DNA of 9,733 nucleotides from positions 1-9,733 of the forward strand of contig JAXDHQ010000320.1 in NCBI GenBank assembly GCA_034664395.1. The letters run 5' to 3'. The position numbers and the translations under genes are program-made. Under the pieces are notes generated by a model. The model searched no databases and had not been told where the DNA came from. It saw nothing but the letters and a program-made list of their open reading frames with translations. The stretch is from JAOPZW01 sp034664395. GTDB taxonomy: Bacteria > Actinomycetota > Thermoleophilia > Solirubrobacterales > Solirubrobacteraceae. This document shows, piece by piece, positions 1 through 5,603 of the stretch (the first letter of the stretch is position 1; every line of letters begins with the position of its first letter).

Positions 1-183
1 CTGGTCGGCTGCGTGTACGTCGATCCGCCCGACGCGGGCTCGTCGGCCGCAACCGACGCCGTCGCGTCCTGGTGGGTGGTCGACGACGCCGTCGGAACGC
101 CGCTAGAGCGGGCGATCGAGGAGCTCATGCCGCGCTGGCTGGCCGACGTCTGGGGTCTCACGGCGGTTCACTGGTTCCCCTGA
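1..183 (+). CDS. GNAT-like N-acetyltransferase, C-terminal fragment (5' end outside window)
   Basis: Frame 1 is open from the first base to a TGA at 181-183 and encodes 60 residues. The opening LVGCVYVDPP, followed by ASWWVVDD and a helix ending PRWLADVWG, resembles the last beta strands and C-terminal helix of a GNAT-type acetyltransferase subfamily in which G-C-V-Y-(V/I)-D-P and SWWV are recurrent. Such enzymes move an acetyl group from acetyl-CoA to an amine; the substrate cannot be deduced here. The acetyl-CoA-binding region lies mostly outside the window. It converges on the exporter gene with 72 bp and a hairpin between the stop codons. Family assignment rests on recall of a short C-terminal pattern, so it is moderate; the reading frame itself is more secure. 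Confidence 0.62.
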   Translation: MVGCVYVDPPDAGSSAATDAVASWWVVDDAVGTPLERAIEELMPRWLADVWGLTAVHWFP

Positions 184-196
184 CCGGCGATCGACG

Positions 197-230
197 AACC
201 CCGCCGGCGCCGCGATGGGCCGACGGGGTT
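197..230. terminator. Bidirectional terminator-like hairpin between convergent genes
   Basis: A perfect 7-bp arm AACCCCG (197-203) pairs with CGGGGTT (224-230). After one mismatch the stem continues with CGGC (205-208) and GCCG (219-222), leaving a 10-base loop. It lies between the stops of the GNAT-like gene (183) and the exporter (256), where a shared terminator is expected. On the plus strand only two T residues follow the stem arm, so it is not a classical U-tract terminator; a stem of this sort is usual in high-GC genomes. The structure is seen; the function is inferred. Confidence 0.6.
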
Positions 231-255
231 GCCGCTCTCCTGGTGGAGGCCCTGG

Positions 256-1761
256 TCAGGCGGCCTGGCGCTCGAACTGCTCCTCGGGCGCCGCGATCAG
301 CGACGGGATCAGCTCGAGCTCGTCCTCGACGGTCGCCGCCCGAGTGCGCGGTCGGAGCACGAGGAGCGCGGTCGCGATCGCCAGGACGATGCTCGCCGCT
401 CCGATCGTGAACGCCAGGTGGTAGCCGCCGACGAGCGAGTCGGCCAGCGGGTGACCCTGGGCCTCGAGCGCCCTCGACCGGTTGGTGGCGATCGTCCCGA
501 GGACGGCCAGGCCGAGGGCTCCGGCGACCTGCTGGGACACGTTGACGATGCCCGAGCCGAGACCTGCGTCGGCGGCGGGCACGTCGGCCATCGCGATGGT
601 CAGGAGGGGCATGAACGAGGTGCCGATCCCCAACCCGATGGCCAGGTAGGCGACGAATATCGTCGGGAAGAACCCGGTGTGGACCCCGGCGCCGGCGAGT
701 AGCGCGAGGCCGACGATGACCGTGGCCAAGCCGGACAGGAGCACGCGCATCGACCCGAAGCGGGCGACCAGGCGCGCGGTGACACCGAGCGAGAGGATGC
801 CGACGGTCACCGTCCACGGCAGGAAGGCGAGGCCGGTCTGCAGGGCGCTGTAGTGGAGCACGTGCTCGAGGTAGAGCGTCCCGAGGAAGAACGTCGAGTA
901 CATCCCGGTGACGAGGAAACCGCGGACCGCGCTCGAGCCGATCAGTCCGCGCAGACGCAGGATGCGCAGCGGCATGATCGGGTTCTCGATTCGCGACTCG
1001 AGGGTCAGGAACGCGCCCATCAGCGCGATCGCCAGGGCCCCGAAGCCGAGGACCGCCGTCGAGCCCCAGCCGTGGCCGGTCGCCTGGACGATCGCGTAGA
1101 CGGCGGTCATCAGTGACGCGGTGACCAGCAGCGACCCGAGCCAGTCGACGCCGCCGGCGAGTCCGAGGGCGTGGTCCTCGGGGATCAGGGCCTTGCCGAG
1201 GGCGAACGTGGCCAGGCCGATGGGCAGGTTGACGAAGAAGATCCAGTGCCAGCTCAGGGCCTGGGTCAGCGCGCCGCCGGCGAGCAGGCCGAGCGAGCCG
1301 CCCGCCACGGCGACGAAGACGTAGGCGCTCATGGCGCGCGCCCTCTCGGCCGGCTGCCGGAACTCGGTGACGATGATGGCGAGGATGACCGAGGCCTGAA
1401 GCGCGCCGCCGACGCCCTGGAGGAAGCGGGCGGCGATCAGGAAGCCCGGGCTCGACGCCAGGCCGCACAGCGCGGAAGCGGCCGTGAAGACCACGACTCC
1501 CGCGAGGAAGACGCGCCTGCGGCCGAGGAGGTCGCCGAGCCGCCCGGCGAGCAGCAGGAAGCTGCCGAACGTGATCAGGAAGGCGTTGATGACCCAGGTG
1601 AGGTTGCCCTGGGTGAAGTGCAGGTCGCGCTGGATGGAGGGGAGCGCCACGTTCACGATCGTCGTGTCGAGGACGATCATGAGCTGCGCGAGGCAGACGA
1701 CCAACAGCGCCATCGATCGGCGCCGGTCGCTGTTGGAGACGGGGAGCGGAGCGGTGGTCAT
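256..1761 (-). CDS. MFS drug exporter, DHA2 (EmrB/QacA) family, 14 TM
   Basis: A 501-residue inner-membrane transporter predicted to expel drugs or other hydrophobic compounds by proton antiport. Family signatures are visible in order: LDTTIVNVALPSI at residues 31-43 (motif D1, with the DHA-typical acidic residue in TM1), GRLGDLLGRRRVF at 73-85 (motif A in the TM2-TM3 loop), RFLQGVGGALQAS in TM4 (motif B), and a glycine-rich TM5 followed by SWHWIFFVNLPIG. Length and hydrophobic periodicity fit 14 membrane helices, typical of DHA2. The C-terminus (about residues 475-501) is a soluble, acidic tail. The start ATG is preceded by a weak GGGA. The gene is divergent from a TetR repressor whose likely operators cover its promoter, the usual arrangement for inducible efflux. 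Substrate unknown; no specific symbol is justified. Confidence 0.93.
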   Translation of the reverse strand: MTTAPLPVSNSDRRRSMALLVVCLAQLMIVLDTTIVNVALPSIQRDLHFTQGNLTWVINAFLITFGSFLLLAGRLGDLLGRRRVFLAGVVVFTAASALCGLASSPGFLIAARFLQGVGGALQASVILAIIVTEFRQPAERARAMSAYVFVAVAGGSLGLLAGGALTQALSWHWIFFVNLPIGLATFALGKALIPEDHALGLAGGVDWLGSLLVTASLMTAVYAIVQATGHGWGSTAVLGFGALAIALMGAFLTLESRIENPIMPLRILRLRGLIGSSAVRGFLVTGMYSTFFLGTLYLEHVLHYSALQTGLAFLPWTVTVGILSLGVTARLVARFGSMRVLLSGLATVIVGLALLAGAGVHTGFFPTIFVAYLAIGLGIGTSFMPLLTIAMADVPAADAGLGSGIVNVSQQVAGALGLAVLGTIATNRSRALEAQGHPLADSLVGGYHLAFTIGAASIVLAIATALLVLRPRTRAATVEDELELIPSLIAAPEEQFERQAA

Positions 1762-1775
1762 ACGGGTCCCAACGG

Positions 1776-1804
1776 TTGAGGCGGATGCGGGCTAGTGCTA
1801 AAGT
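1776..1804 (+). promoter_or_regulatory. Predicted promoter of the tetR gene
   Basis: TTGAGG (1776-1781) and TAAAGT (1799-1804) are separated by 17 bp, and a TG one base before the -10 gives an extended -10 element (TGCTAAAGT). Transcription would begin near 1811, inside the first operator palindrome, so repressor bound there would block it. The leader to the 1894 ATG would be about 83 nt. Identified by eye only. Confidence 0.5.
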
Positions 1805-1864
1805 GGAGCCCGCCTCCAGAACTAAGCGGAGGCTTCCTCCGGGACTATATGGAGGGTGCCTCCG
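1804..1864. promoter_or_regulatory. Three 15-bp palindromic operators at 23-bp spacing
   Basis: Three inverted repeats share the pattern YGGAGG-N3-CCTCCR: TGGAGCCCGCCTCCA (1804-1818, one mismatched pair), CGGAGGCTTCCTCCG (1827-1841, perfect 6-bp arms) and TGGAGGGTGCCTCCG (1850-1864, perfect 5-bp arms plus a T/G outer position). Their centres fall at 1811, 1834 and 1857, exactly 23 bp apart. The first overlaps the tetR -10 and start, the second the predicted exporter start, and the third fills the spacer between the exporter's -35 and -10. They are the obvious binding sites for the adjacent TetR protein and would repress both genes. The repeats are seen directly; the protein that binds them is inferred. 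Confidence 0.82.
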
Positions 1865-1873
1865 GTTTGTCAA
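1844..1873 (-). promoter_or_regulatory. Predicted promoter of the MFS exporter
   Basis: On the minus strand a consensus -35 TTGACA (1873-1868) is followed after 18 bp by TATAGT (1849-1844), a near-consensus housekeeping promoter. The spacer contains the third operator palindrome. Transcription would start near 1837, giving a leader of about 75 nt to the ATG at 1761. The promoter faces the tetR promoter, so the two leaders would be antiparallel over roughly 1811-1837. Confidence 0.68.
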
Positions 1874-1893
1874 GCGAATCTCGACGCCGGCCC

Positions 1894-2487
1894 ATGAGCA
1901 CCACCGACAGCCCCCGCCCGTTCATCCAGCCGCGCCCCAAGCGCGCGGACGCGCGGCGCAACTACGAGAAGGTCGTGGCGGCCGCCCGTGACGCCTTCGC
2001 CGATGGCGGGGCCTCGACGTCGCTGGAGGAGATCGCACGGCGCGCGGAGGTGGGGATCGGCACGCTGTACCGCCACTTCCCCACCCGGCAGGCGCTGCTC
2101 GAGGCCGTCTACGTCGACGAGGTCGAGGAGCTATGTGGTTCAGCCGCTGACCTGGCCGAGCTGCCGCCCTGGGACGCGCTGGTCGGCTGGTTGCGCCGGT
2201 TCGTGGGGTACCTGGCGACCAAGCAGGCGCTCGCCCAGGAGATGCTCAACTACGTCGACCGCGACGCCGACGTCTTCAAGAGCTGCCGCGCGGCGCTGTA
2301 CGCCGCCGGCGGCCCGCTCCTCGAGCGCGCGCAGCAGGCCGGCGTCGTGCGCGCCGACACCAACCTCAGCGAGGTCATCCAGATGGTCGGCGGGATCGCG
2401 AAGATCCCCACCGACGACCCCGCGCAGATCGACCACATCCTCGGCGTGGCCCTCGACGGACTGCGCTACCGCGCACCGGACGCGTAG
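1894..2487 (+). CDS. TetR-family transcriptional repressor of the adjacent exporter
   Basis: A 197-residue one-component repressor that probably releases DNA when it binds an exported compound. The N-terminal TetR helix-turn-helix is clear: an AAARDAFADGG helix (about 29-39), then SLEEIARRAEVGIGTLYRHF (43-62), including the characteristic G-(T/I)-LY-x-HF recognition region, and TRQALLEAVY. The alpha-helical C-terminal ligand domain (about 85-195) contains a helix with ALAQEMLNYVDRD and ends DGLRYRAPDA. I chose the ATG at 1894 because the reading frame upstream passes through the operators and its translation there is unlike a TetR N-terminus; no strong Shine-Dalgarno precedes it. It is divergent from the exporter, with three palindromic operators between, so it very likely regulates both. 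Its stop is 16 bp from the convergent zinc-ribbon stop. Confidence 0.92.
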   Translation: MSTTDSPRPFIQPRPKRADARRNYEKVVAAARDAFADGGASTSLEEIARRAEVGIGTLYRHFPTRQALLEAVYVDEVEELCGSAADLAELPPWDALVGWLRRFVGYLATKQALAQEMLNYVDRDADVFKSCRAALYAAGGPLLERAQQAGVVRADTNLSEVIQMVGGIAKIPTDDPAQIDHILGVALDGLRYRAPDA

Positions 2488-2503
2488 TCCGGACCGCTCG
2501 ACC

Positions 2504-2671
2504 TCACCGCCCCACGAGCGCCCGTCGGCGCGACAGCAGGCGGCGCAGCGGCGAGGGTCGGGGCTGCCAGCGCCGCGGATCGAGGTCCGCACCGCAGATC
2601 GCACAGCCGGCGGCGTAGGGCGTCACGCGCTCGCCGCACCGGGGGCACCTGCTCGGGTCGCGGAACTTCAT
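2504..2671 (-). CDS. Small double-CxxC zinc-ribbon protein
   Basis: Encodes 55 residues. Two knuckles, CPRC (residues 9-12) and CAIC (23-26), spaced by ten residues, form a compact treble-clef or zinc-ribbon-like Zn site. The rest is an Arg/Pro-rich basic tail (RRWQPRPSPLRRLLSRRR) that could contact nucleic acid or the membrane surface. Similar tiny proteins are common as hypotheticals in high-GC Gram-positives; no function is assigned. The start at 2671 gives a sensible MKFRDPSRCPRCG beginning; an in-frame ATG seven codons upstream is possible. No strong ribosome site is visible. It lies about 110 bp downstream of the tRNA fragment on the same strand and probably belongs to the chromosomal side of the island junction. 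The gene is believed real because both metal knuckles are intact. Confidence 0.72.
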   Translation of the reverse strand: MKFRDPSRCPRCGERVTPYAAGCAICGADLDPRRWQPRPSPLRRLLSRRRALVGR

Positions 2672-2780
2672 GGCCCGACGGTACGAGCCCATCCTCAGGG
2701 CGCGCTCAACCGTCCGTAAGCGGGACATATGCGAGCGCAGCGCCGCGATACCGAAGCCTCGGGGGCCCAGGGCTTTCTCA

Positions 2781-2821
2781 GCGCCCGACAGGATTCGAAC
2801 CTGTGACCTTCGGTTCCGTAG
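2781..2821 (-). other. 3' fragment of tRNA-Arg(ACG): att-site scar at an island boundary
   Basis: Read on the minus strand, the 41 bases match tRNA positions 32-72: anticodon loop CTACGGA (anticodon ACG, Arg), the 3' half of the anticodon stem ACCGA, variable loop AGGTC, T arm ACAGG-TTCGAAT-CCTGT and acceptor strand CGGGCGC. The T stem pairs perfectly. Nothing upstream can supply the 5' half: position 30 no longer pairs with 40, no D arm is found, and the bases run straight into the toxin stop codon 8 bp away. Identity that begins in the anticodon loop and ends at the acceptor end is typical of attachment sites used by tyrosine integrases. Position 73 would be T and CCA is not encoded. This is not a functional tRNA. 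Confidence 0.8.
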
Positions 2822-2829
2822 AAACGCGC

Positions 2830-3534
2830 TCAACCTGGCCCGGCGGCGATCGCGCGCAAGCGCGGCAGCACGATCGCCTCCGCCCGCGCTTGACTGGCCG
2901 CGTCGGGGCGCAGGAACCCGAAGACCGCGTCGATGAACCGCGGCTCGGCCAGCAGCGCGGCGCATTCGGATGACAGGTACGCGCGCAGGTCAGCGGGCAT
3001 GGCACCGGCCTCGCCGACGAGCTCCTCCCGACCGTCGACGAGCAGGACGACGTCCTCGAGGTCGTGGCTGCCGAGGTGGTCGGCTCCGCCACGGCCGCGA
3101 AATGCCTCCAGCTTCGTCGCCATGAGATAGGGCGGCGGGATCGCCCGGATGGCCACACCGGTTGGCAAGCGACGTTCGGTGGCGTAAGCCAGTGCCGCGC
3201 CCTGCCATCTGTTGACGAAGCCCATCAGCGTCGCGTCGGCCGGCATGGCGTCCAGGATCAAGTCCTCGTCGGCTCGATCGTGGAAGCGCCACCGGCAGAT
3301 CACCGTGCTGCTCGTGTCCTCAGCGAACCCCCGTGCTCGCAGACGAGCCTCGAAGTCGTGCAACGCCGCGCGGGTGACGACCTCCACCACGACGTCCACG
3401 TCCTTGGTCGGGCGTGGCGCCGGCGCCGCCGGATCCGTGATCCACAACGTCACCGTGGCGCCGCCGACGAAGACGACCTCGCCGAGCAGCGGCCCCAGGG
3501 CCGCGGCGCCCCGCTCGAGGAGGTCGATGCTCAC
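2830..3534 (-). CDS. AbiEii-type nucleotidyltransferase toxin
   Basis: A 234-residue polymerase-beta-fold nucleotidyltransferase of the AbiEii/MenT-like kind (DUF1814 group). Visible motifs are FVGGATVTLW (22-31, the GG loop that binds the NTP), KDVDVVVEV (44-52, catalytic Asp45 and Asp47), LILDAMP (92-98, probable third carboxylate Asp95), then MATKLEAFRGRG (138-149) and HDLEDVVLLV, matching the Lys/Arg-rich and Asp helix motifs of AbiEii proteins. Characterised relatives act as type IV-like toxins; MenT enzymes add nucleotides to tRNA 3' ends. Start: GTG at 3534, overlapping the upstream gene's TGA as GTGA, implying translational coupling. A longer upstream frame would overlap the partner heavily and does not look coding. 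The stop lies 8 bp from the tRNA scar, so this is the outermost gene of the island. The exact substrate is unknown. Confidence 0.85.
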   Translation of the reverse strand: MSIDLLERGAAALGPLLGEVVFVGGATVTLWITDPAAPAPRPTKDVDVVVEVVTRAALHDFEARLRARGFAEDTSSTVICRWRFHDRADEDLILDAMPADATLMGFVNRWQGAALAYATERRLPTGVAIRAIPPPYLMATKLEAFRGRGGADHLGSHDLEDVVLLVDGREELVGEAGAMPADLRAYLSSECAALLAEPRFIDAVFGFLRPDAASQARAEAIVLPRLRAIAAGPG

Positions 3535-4034
3535 CCGCGCAGACGCTCCACGAGCAGCTTCTCGGCGAGACGGCGCGCGCGTGCGTCGCCGGCCCGCATG
3601 GCATCGACGAGCGCCAGGCGCTCCCACAGCGCCTGATCGCGCAGCGCCGCCTCGGGCACGATCGGATGCAGCGGCTCGAGCGCGACGCCACGCGTCTTGC
3701 CCGTGGGGTGCGGCCAGACAGGCGGCAGCTCGGGCACCTCAGCGAGCTGCGATGCCAGCGGGCTCGCGGCCCAGGCCGTGGCGACCCCCCGCGTCTCGCT
3801 CCCACGCTGCGCCGGGAAGACGTACTTGACGCCATGCACGAGGAACTCCTCGGCTGCCGCCATCGGCACGCGGCGGCGGTCCGGCGCATAGAGCCCGGCT
3901 TCGCGCAGCCGCTGCAGCGCCCGATGCGTCCCCCCCACGTCGTAGCCCACGCTGTCGGCAAGCTCGCGCACGGACGCCGGCTTCGCACCGCCGACGAGTT
4001 GAAGCAGAAGCACGACGTCCTGGCCTTTGAGCAT
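3531..4034 (-). CDS. Winged-helix antitoxin/autorepressor paired with the AbiEii-type toxin
   Basis: A 167-residue protein starting MLKGQDVVLLLQLVGG. Residues about 5-60 form a MarR-like winged helix: a first helix, PASVRELADSVGYDVGGTHRALQRLREAGL (recognition helix in the second half), then the wing and RRVPMAAAEEFLVHGVKYVFPA. The C-terminal part (VWPHPTGKTRGVALEPLHPIVP, then LWERLALVDAMR) is characteristic of a family found next to AbiEii-like nucleotidyltransferases. By analogy with AbiEi it should repress its operon and counteract the toxin, perhaps without direct contact. I prefer the ATG at 4034 because a promoter is positioned so that transcription begins at that A (leaderless), and the homologues I recall start MLKGQ. 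The frame is open to an ATG at 4061, which would add nine residues, has no ribosome site and lies inside the palindrome. Confidence 0.78.
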   Translation of the reverse strand: MLKGQDVVLLLQLVGGAKPASVRELADSVGYDVGGTHRALQRLREAGLYAPDRRRVPMAAAEEFLVHGVKYVFPAQRGSETRGVATAWAASPLASQLAEVPELPPVWPHPTGKTRGVALEPLHPIVPEAALRDQALWERLALVDAMRAGDARARRLAEKLLVERLRG

Positions 4035-4041
4035 GACCTTG

Positions 4042-4079
4042 AGTTTAGACTCTTGTTTCATGTTTCACAACATGAAACA
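4042..4079 (-). promoter_or_regulatory. Promoter and operator of the toxin-antitoxin operon
   Basis: On the minus strand TTGTGA (4070-4065) and TAAACT (4047-4042) lie 17 bp apart, placing +1 at the ATG at 4034. On the plus strand TGTTTCA occurs twice in tandem (4054-4060, 4061-4067) and once inverted as TGAAACA (4073-4079). Equivalently, GTTTCATG (4055-4062) and CATGAAAC (4071-4078) form a perfect 8-bp inverted repeat with 8-bp spacer. The repeats cover the -35 and the spacer, as an autorepressor operator would. The repeats are seen; promoter and repressor roles are inferred. AT-richness contrasts with the surrounding high-GC DNA. Confidence 0.62.
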
Positions 4080-4181
4080 CATACCCCGCTTAGGCCGGGT
4101 CGGCAACAAGAAATCCGACGCGACGGGCGGCAGTCGGGGTGTCGGGGGCGGACGTGGAAGCGGCGCCGGCAGAGGTCATGG

Positions 4182-5153
4182 CTAGGAGGGCTCCGGGGTC
4201 GCGGTGGATGACGAGGAGGACGGCGCCGTGTCGGCAGGTTTGCGGGCGCGCACGATCGCGGAGGTCGCCTGCTCGTGGACGCGGTGCGTCTCGCGGATGT
4301 CGATGTCGGTCAACCCGGCGGCCGTCAGCGCCTCGCGGAACTGGTCCTCGGTCAGCGCACCCGCGATGCAGCCTGTGTACGCCGCCATGTCGGCGCGCGT
4401 GGCCTCGTCCATGTCGGGAGCCGCGATGACGTCGGACACGGCGAAGCGACCGCCTGGCTTGAGGACGCGCGCGGCCTCGACGAGCACCTTGTGCTTGTCA
4501 CCGGCGAGGTTGATGACGCAGTTGGAGATGACCACGTCGACCGACGCGTCGGGCAGCGGCATGTCCTCGAGGTAGCCCTTGACGAACTCCACGTTCTCGA
4601 CCCCGGCCTCAGCGGCGTTGGCGCGCGCGAGATCGAGCATCTCGTCGGTCATGTCCAGGCCGATGGCGCGGCCGGTCGGGCCGACGCGCCTGGCGCTGAT
4701 GAGGACGTCGGCACCGGCGCCCGAGCCGAGATCCAGCACGGTCTCGCCCTCGTGGAGATCGGCGACCGCCGTCGGGACCCCGCAGCCCAGCGACGCCGCA
4801 ACGGCGGTCGCGGTCGCGCCATCGGTCTCCGCGGCGGCGTAGAGCGTGGACCCGAACACGTGGGCCTCGTCGGCGTCGATGAGCGAGATGGGGCCGCAGC
4901 ACGACGACGAAGCGGACTGCTCGGCGACGGCACGCGCGGCCGCCGCGTACTTCGCGCGCACCGTCTCGCGGACGTCCTCGGGCTCGGCCGACCGCACGGG
5001 CTCGGCGTTCTGGCCGGCGGAGCAGCCGCAGCTACCGCCGGCAGCGTTCTCGTCGCAGCAGGAGGCCTTGTCGGAGGGCTCGCAGCAGGAAGCCTGCGCC
5101 GCGGTCGAGCAGCAGGACGAGGTCGGGGACGGGTCGGTGGTCAGCTCAGCCAT
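4182..5153 (-). CDS. arsM: Arsenite methyltransferase with Cys-rich N-terminal tail
   Basis: A 323-residue cytosolic SAM-dependent enzyme that methylates As(III) to mono-, di- and trimethylated species. The Rossmann SAM motif is ETVLDLGSGAGAD (137-149). The three core As-binding cysteines of ArsM are recognisable: LGCG (Cys124) before motif I, ISNCVINL (Cys212) and AYTGCIAG (Cys262); a further CC pair (85-86) precedes PISLIDADE. PGGRFAVSDV (233-242) is typical of the family. Residues 1-48 form an unusual extension with CC at 14-15, 23-24 and 32-33 and CGC at 42-44; the C-terminus is a Ser/Thr/Pro tail. Start: ATG at 5153 with an AAGGAG 8 bases upstream, inside the end of arsR (13-bp overlap), so the two are co-translated. 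Upstream in-frame residues are arsR shadow. No efflux or reductase gene accompanies it in the window. Confidence 0.94.
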   Translation of the reverse strand: MAELTTDPSPTSSCCSTAAQASCCEPSDKASCCDENAAGGSCGCSAGQNAEPVRSAEPEDVRETVRAKYAAAARAVAEQSASSSCCGPISLIDADEAHVFGSTLYAAAETDGATATAVAASLGCGVPTAVADLHEGETVLDLGSGAGADVLISARRVGPTGRAIGLDMTDEMLDLARANAAEAGVENVEFVKGYLEDMPLPDASVDVVISNCVINLAGDKHKVLVEAARVLKPGGRFAVSDVIAAPDMDEATRADMAAYTGCIAGALTEDQFREALTAAGLTDIDIRETHRVHEQATSAIVRARKPADTAPSSSSSTATPEPS

Positions 5154-5482
5154 GAGGCCAGCTCCTTCAGGGCGTCGGCGGACATGGAGTAGTAGGCCCA
5201 CTTGTGGCGTCGCTCGACGCTGACGAGACCGGCGTCGACGAGCTTCCGCATGTGGTGGGACAGCAGGGACTGCTTGATGTCGAACAGCGCGATGAGCTCG
5301 CACTGGCACACCGGCTCCTCGCTGCGCCGGATCACGTCGAGGATCCGCACGCGCACCGGCTCGGCGATCGCCTTCGCCACGGCGGCGATGCGCTCGGCGT
5401 CAAGGGTGCTGTCGAGACCGACCGATGGCGCGCAGCACGTGGCGGCGGCGGGTCCGGGAGGTGTGGCGAGCGAGGAGGTCAT
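5141..5482 (-). CDS. arsR: ArsR/SmtB-family arsenic-responsive repressor
   Basis: A 113-residue dimeric winged-helix repressor expected to leave DNA on As(III)/Sb(III) binding. AKAIAEPVRVRILDVIRR (about 36-53) is the typical first half of the fold, and SLLSHHMRKLVDAGLVSVER holds the recognition helix. Candidate metal ligands are Cys59 and Cys61 (VCQCEL, the alpha-3 site position) and an N-terminal Cys16-Cys17 pair; the latter arrangement recalls the Corynebacterium glutamicum type, where an N-terminal Cys pair cooperates with a cysteine near position 55 of the other subunit. It is the first gene of an arsR-arsM operon, so it probably represses its own transcription and that of arsM. The ATG at 5482 has no clear Shine-Dalgarno. 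An alternative start further upstream is not supported. Confidence 0.92.
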   Translation of the reverse strand: MTSSLATPPGPAAATCCAPSVGLDSTLDAERIAAVAKAIAEPVRVRILDVIRRSEEPVCQCELIALFDIKQSLLSHHMRKLVDAGLVSVERRHKWAYYSMSADALKELASWLS

Positions 5483-5541
5483 AACAGCGTTCGTTGTTCC
5501 GAGCGCTCACGGTATCAGACGCCACCACCCTGCTCGGTGAA
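5483..5541 (-). promoter_or_regulatory. Possible arsR operator/promoter region
   Basis: Immediately before the arsR start lies an imperfect 16-bp dyad, AACAACGAACGCTGTT on the minus strand (5499-5484; six of eight pairs match), and next to it a perfect 8-bp palindrome GAGCGCTC (5501-5508). Weak promoter elements TTCACC (5541-5536) and TGATAC (5517-5512) with 18-bp spacing would start transcription near 5505, inside the dyads. Neither dyad matches a published ArsR operator closely by eye, so this is tentative. Confidence 0.35.
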
Positions 5542-5603
5542 GACCTGCCAAGGACAAGGTCACTCGCCGACGGGAACGAGAGGCTGTCCGCGTCGAGCGC
5601 TGA

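Noticed and set aside
1171..1779. Long plus-strand reading frame antisense to the exporter
   Set aside because: Its composition (Glu/Arg/Asp/Ala rich, no domain pattern) is the usual shadow of a high-GC gene on the other strand, here the clearly conserved MFS exporter.
2781..2860. A complete tRNA gene on the minus strand
   Set aside because: Only the anticodon loop and everything 3' of it are present. The bases upstream do not pair with the anticodon stem beyond one position, no D arm or matching 5' acceptor strand was found, and they belong to the toxin's reading frame.
3535..3627. Longer toxin starting at 3627
   Set aside because: The extra 31 residues are Arg/Ala-rich shadow of the antitoxin frame; the GTGA overlap gives a more natural start.
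5154..5309. Longer ArsM with 52 extra N-terminal residues
   Set aside because: These codons are an off-frame reading of arsR, rich in Arg and Pro, and a good ribosome site precedes the inner ATG at 5153.
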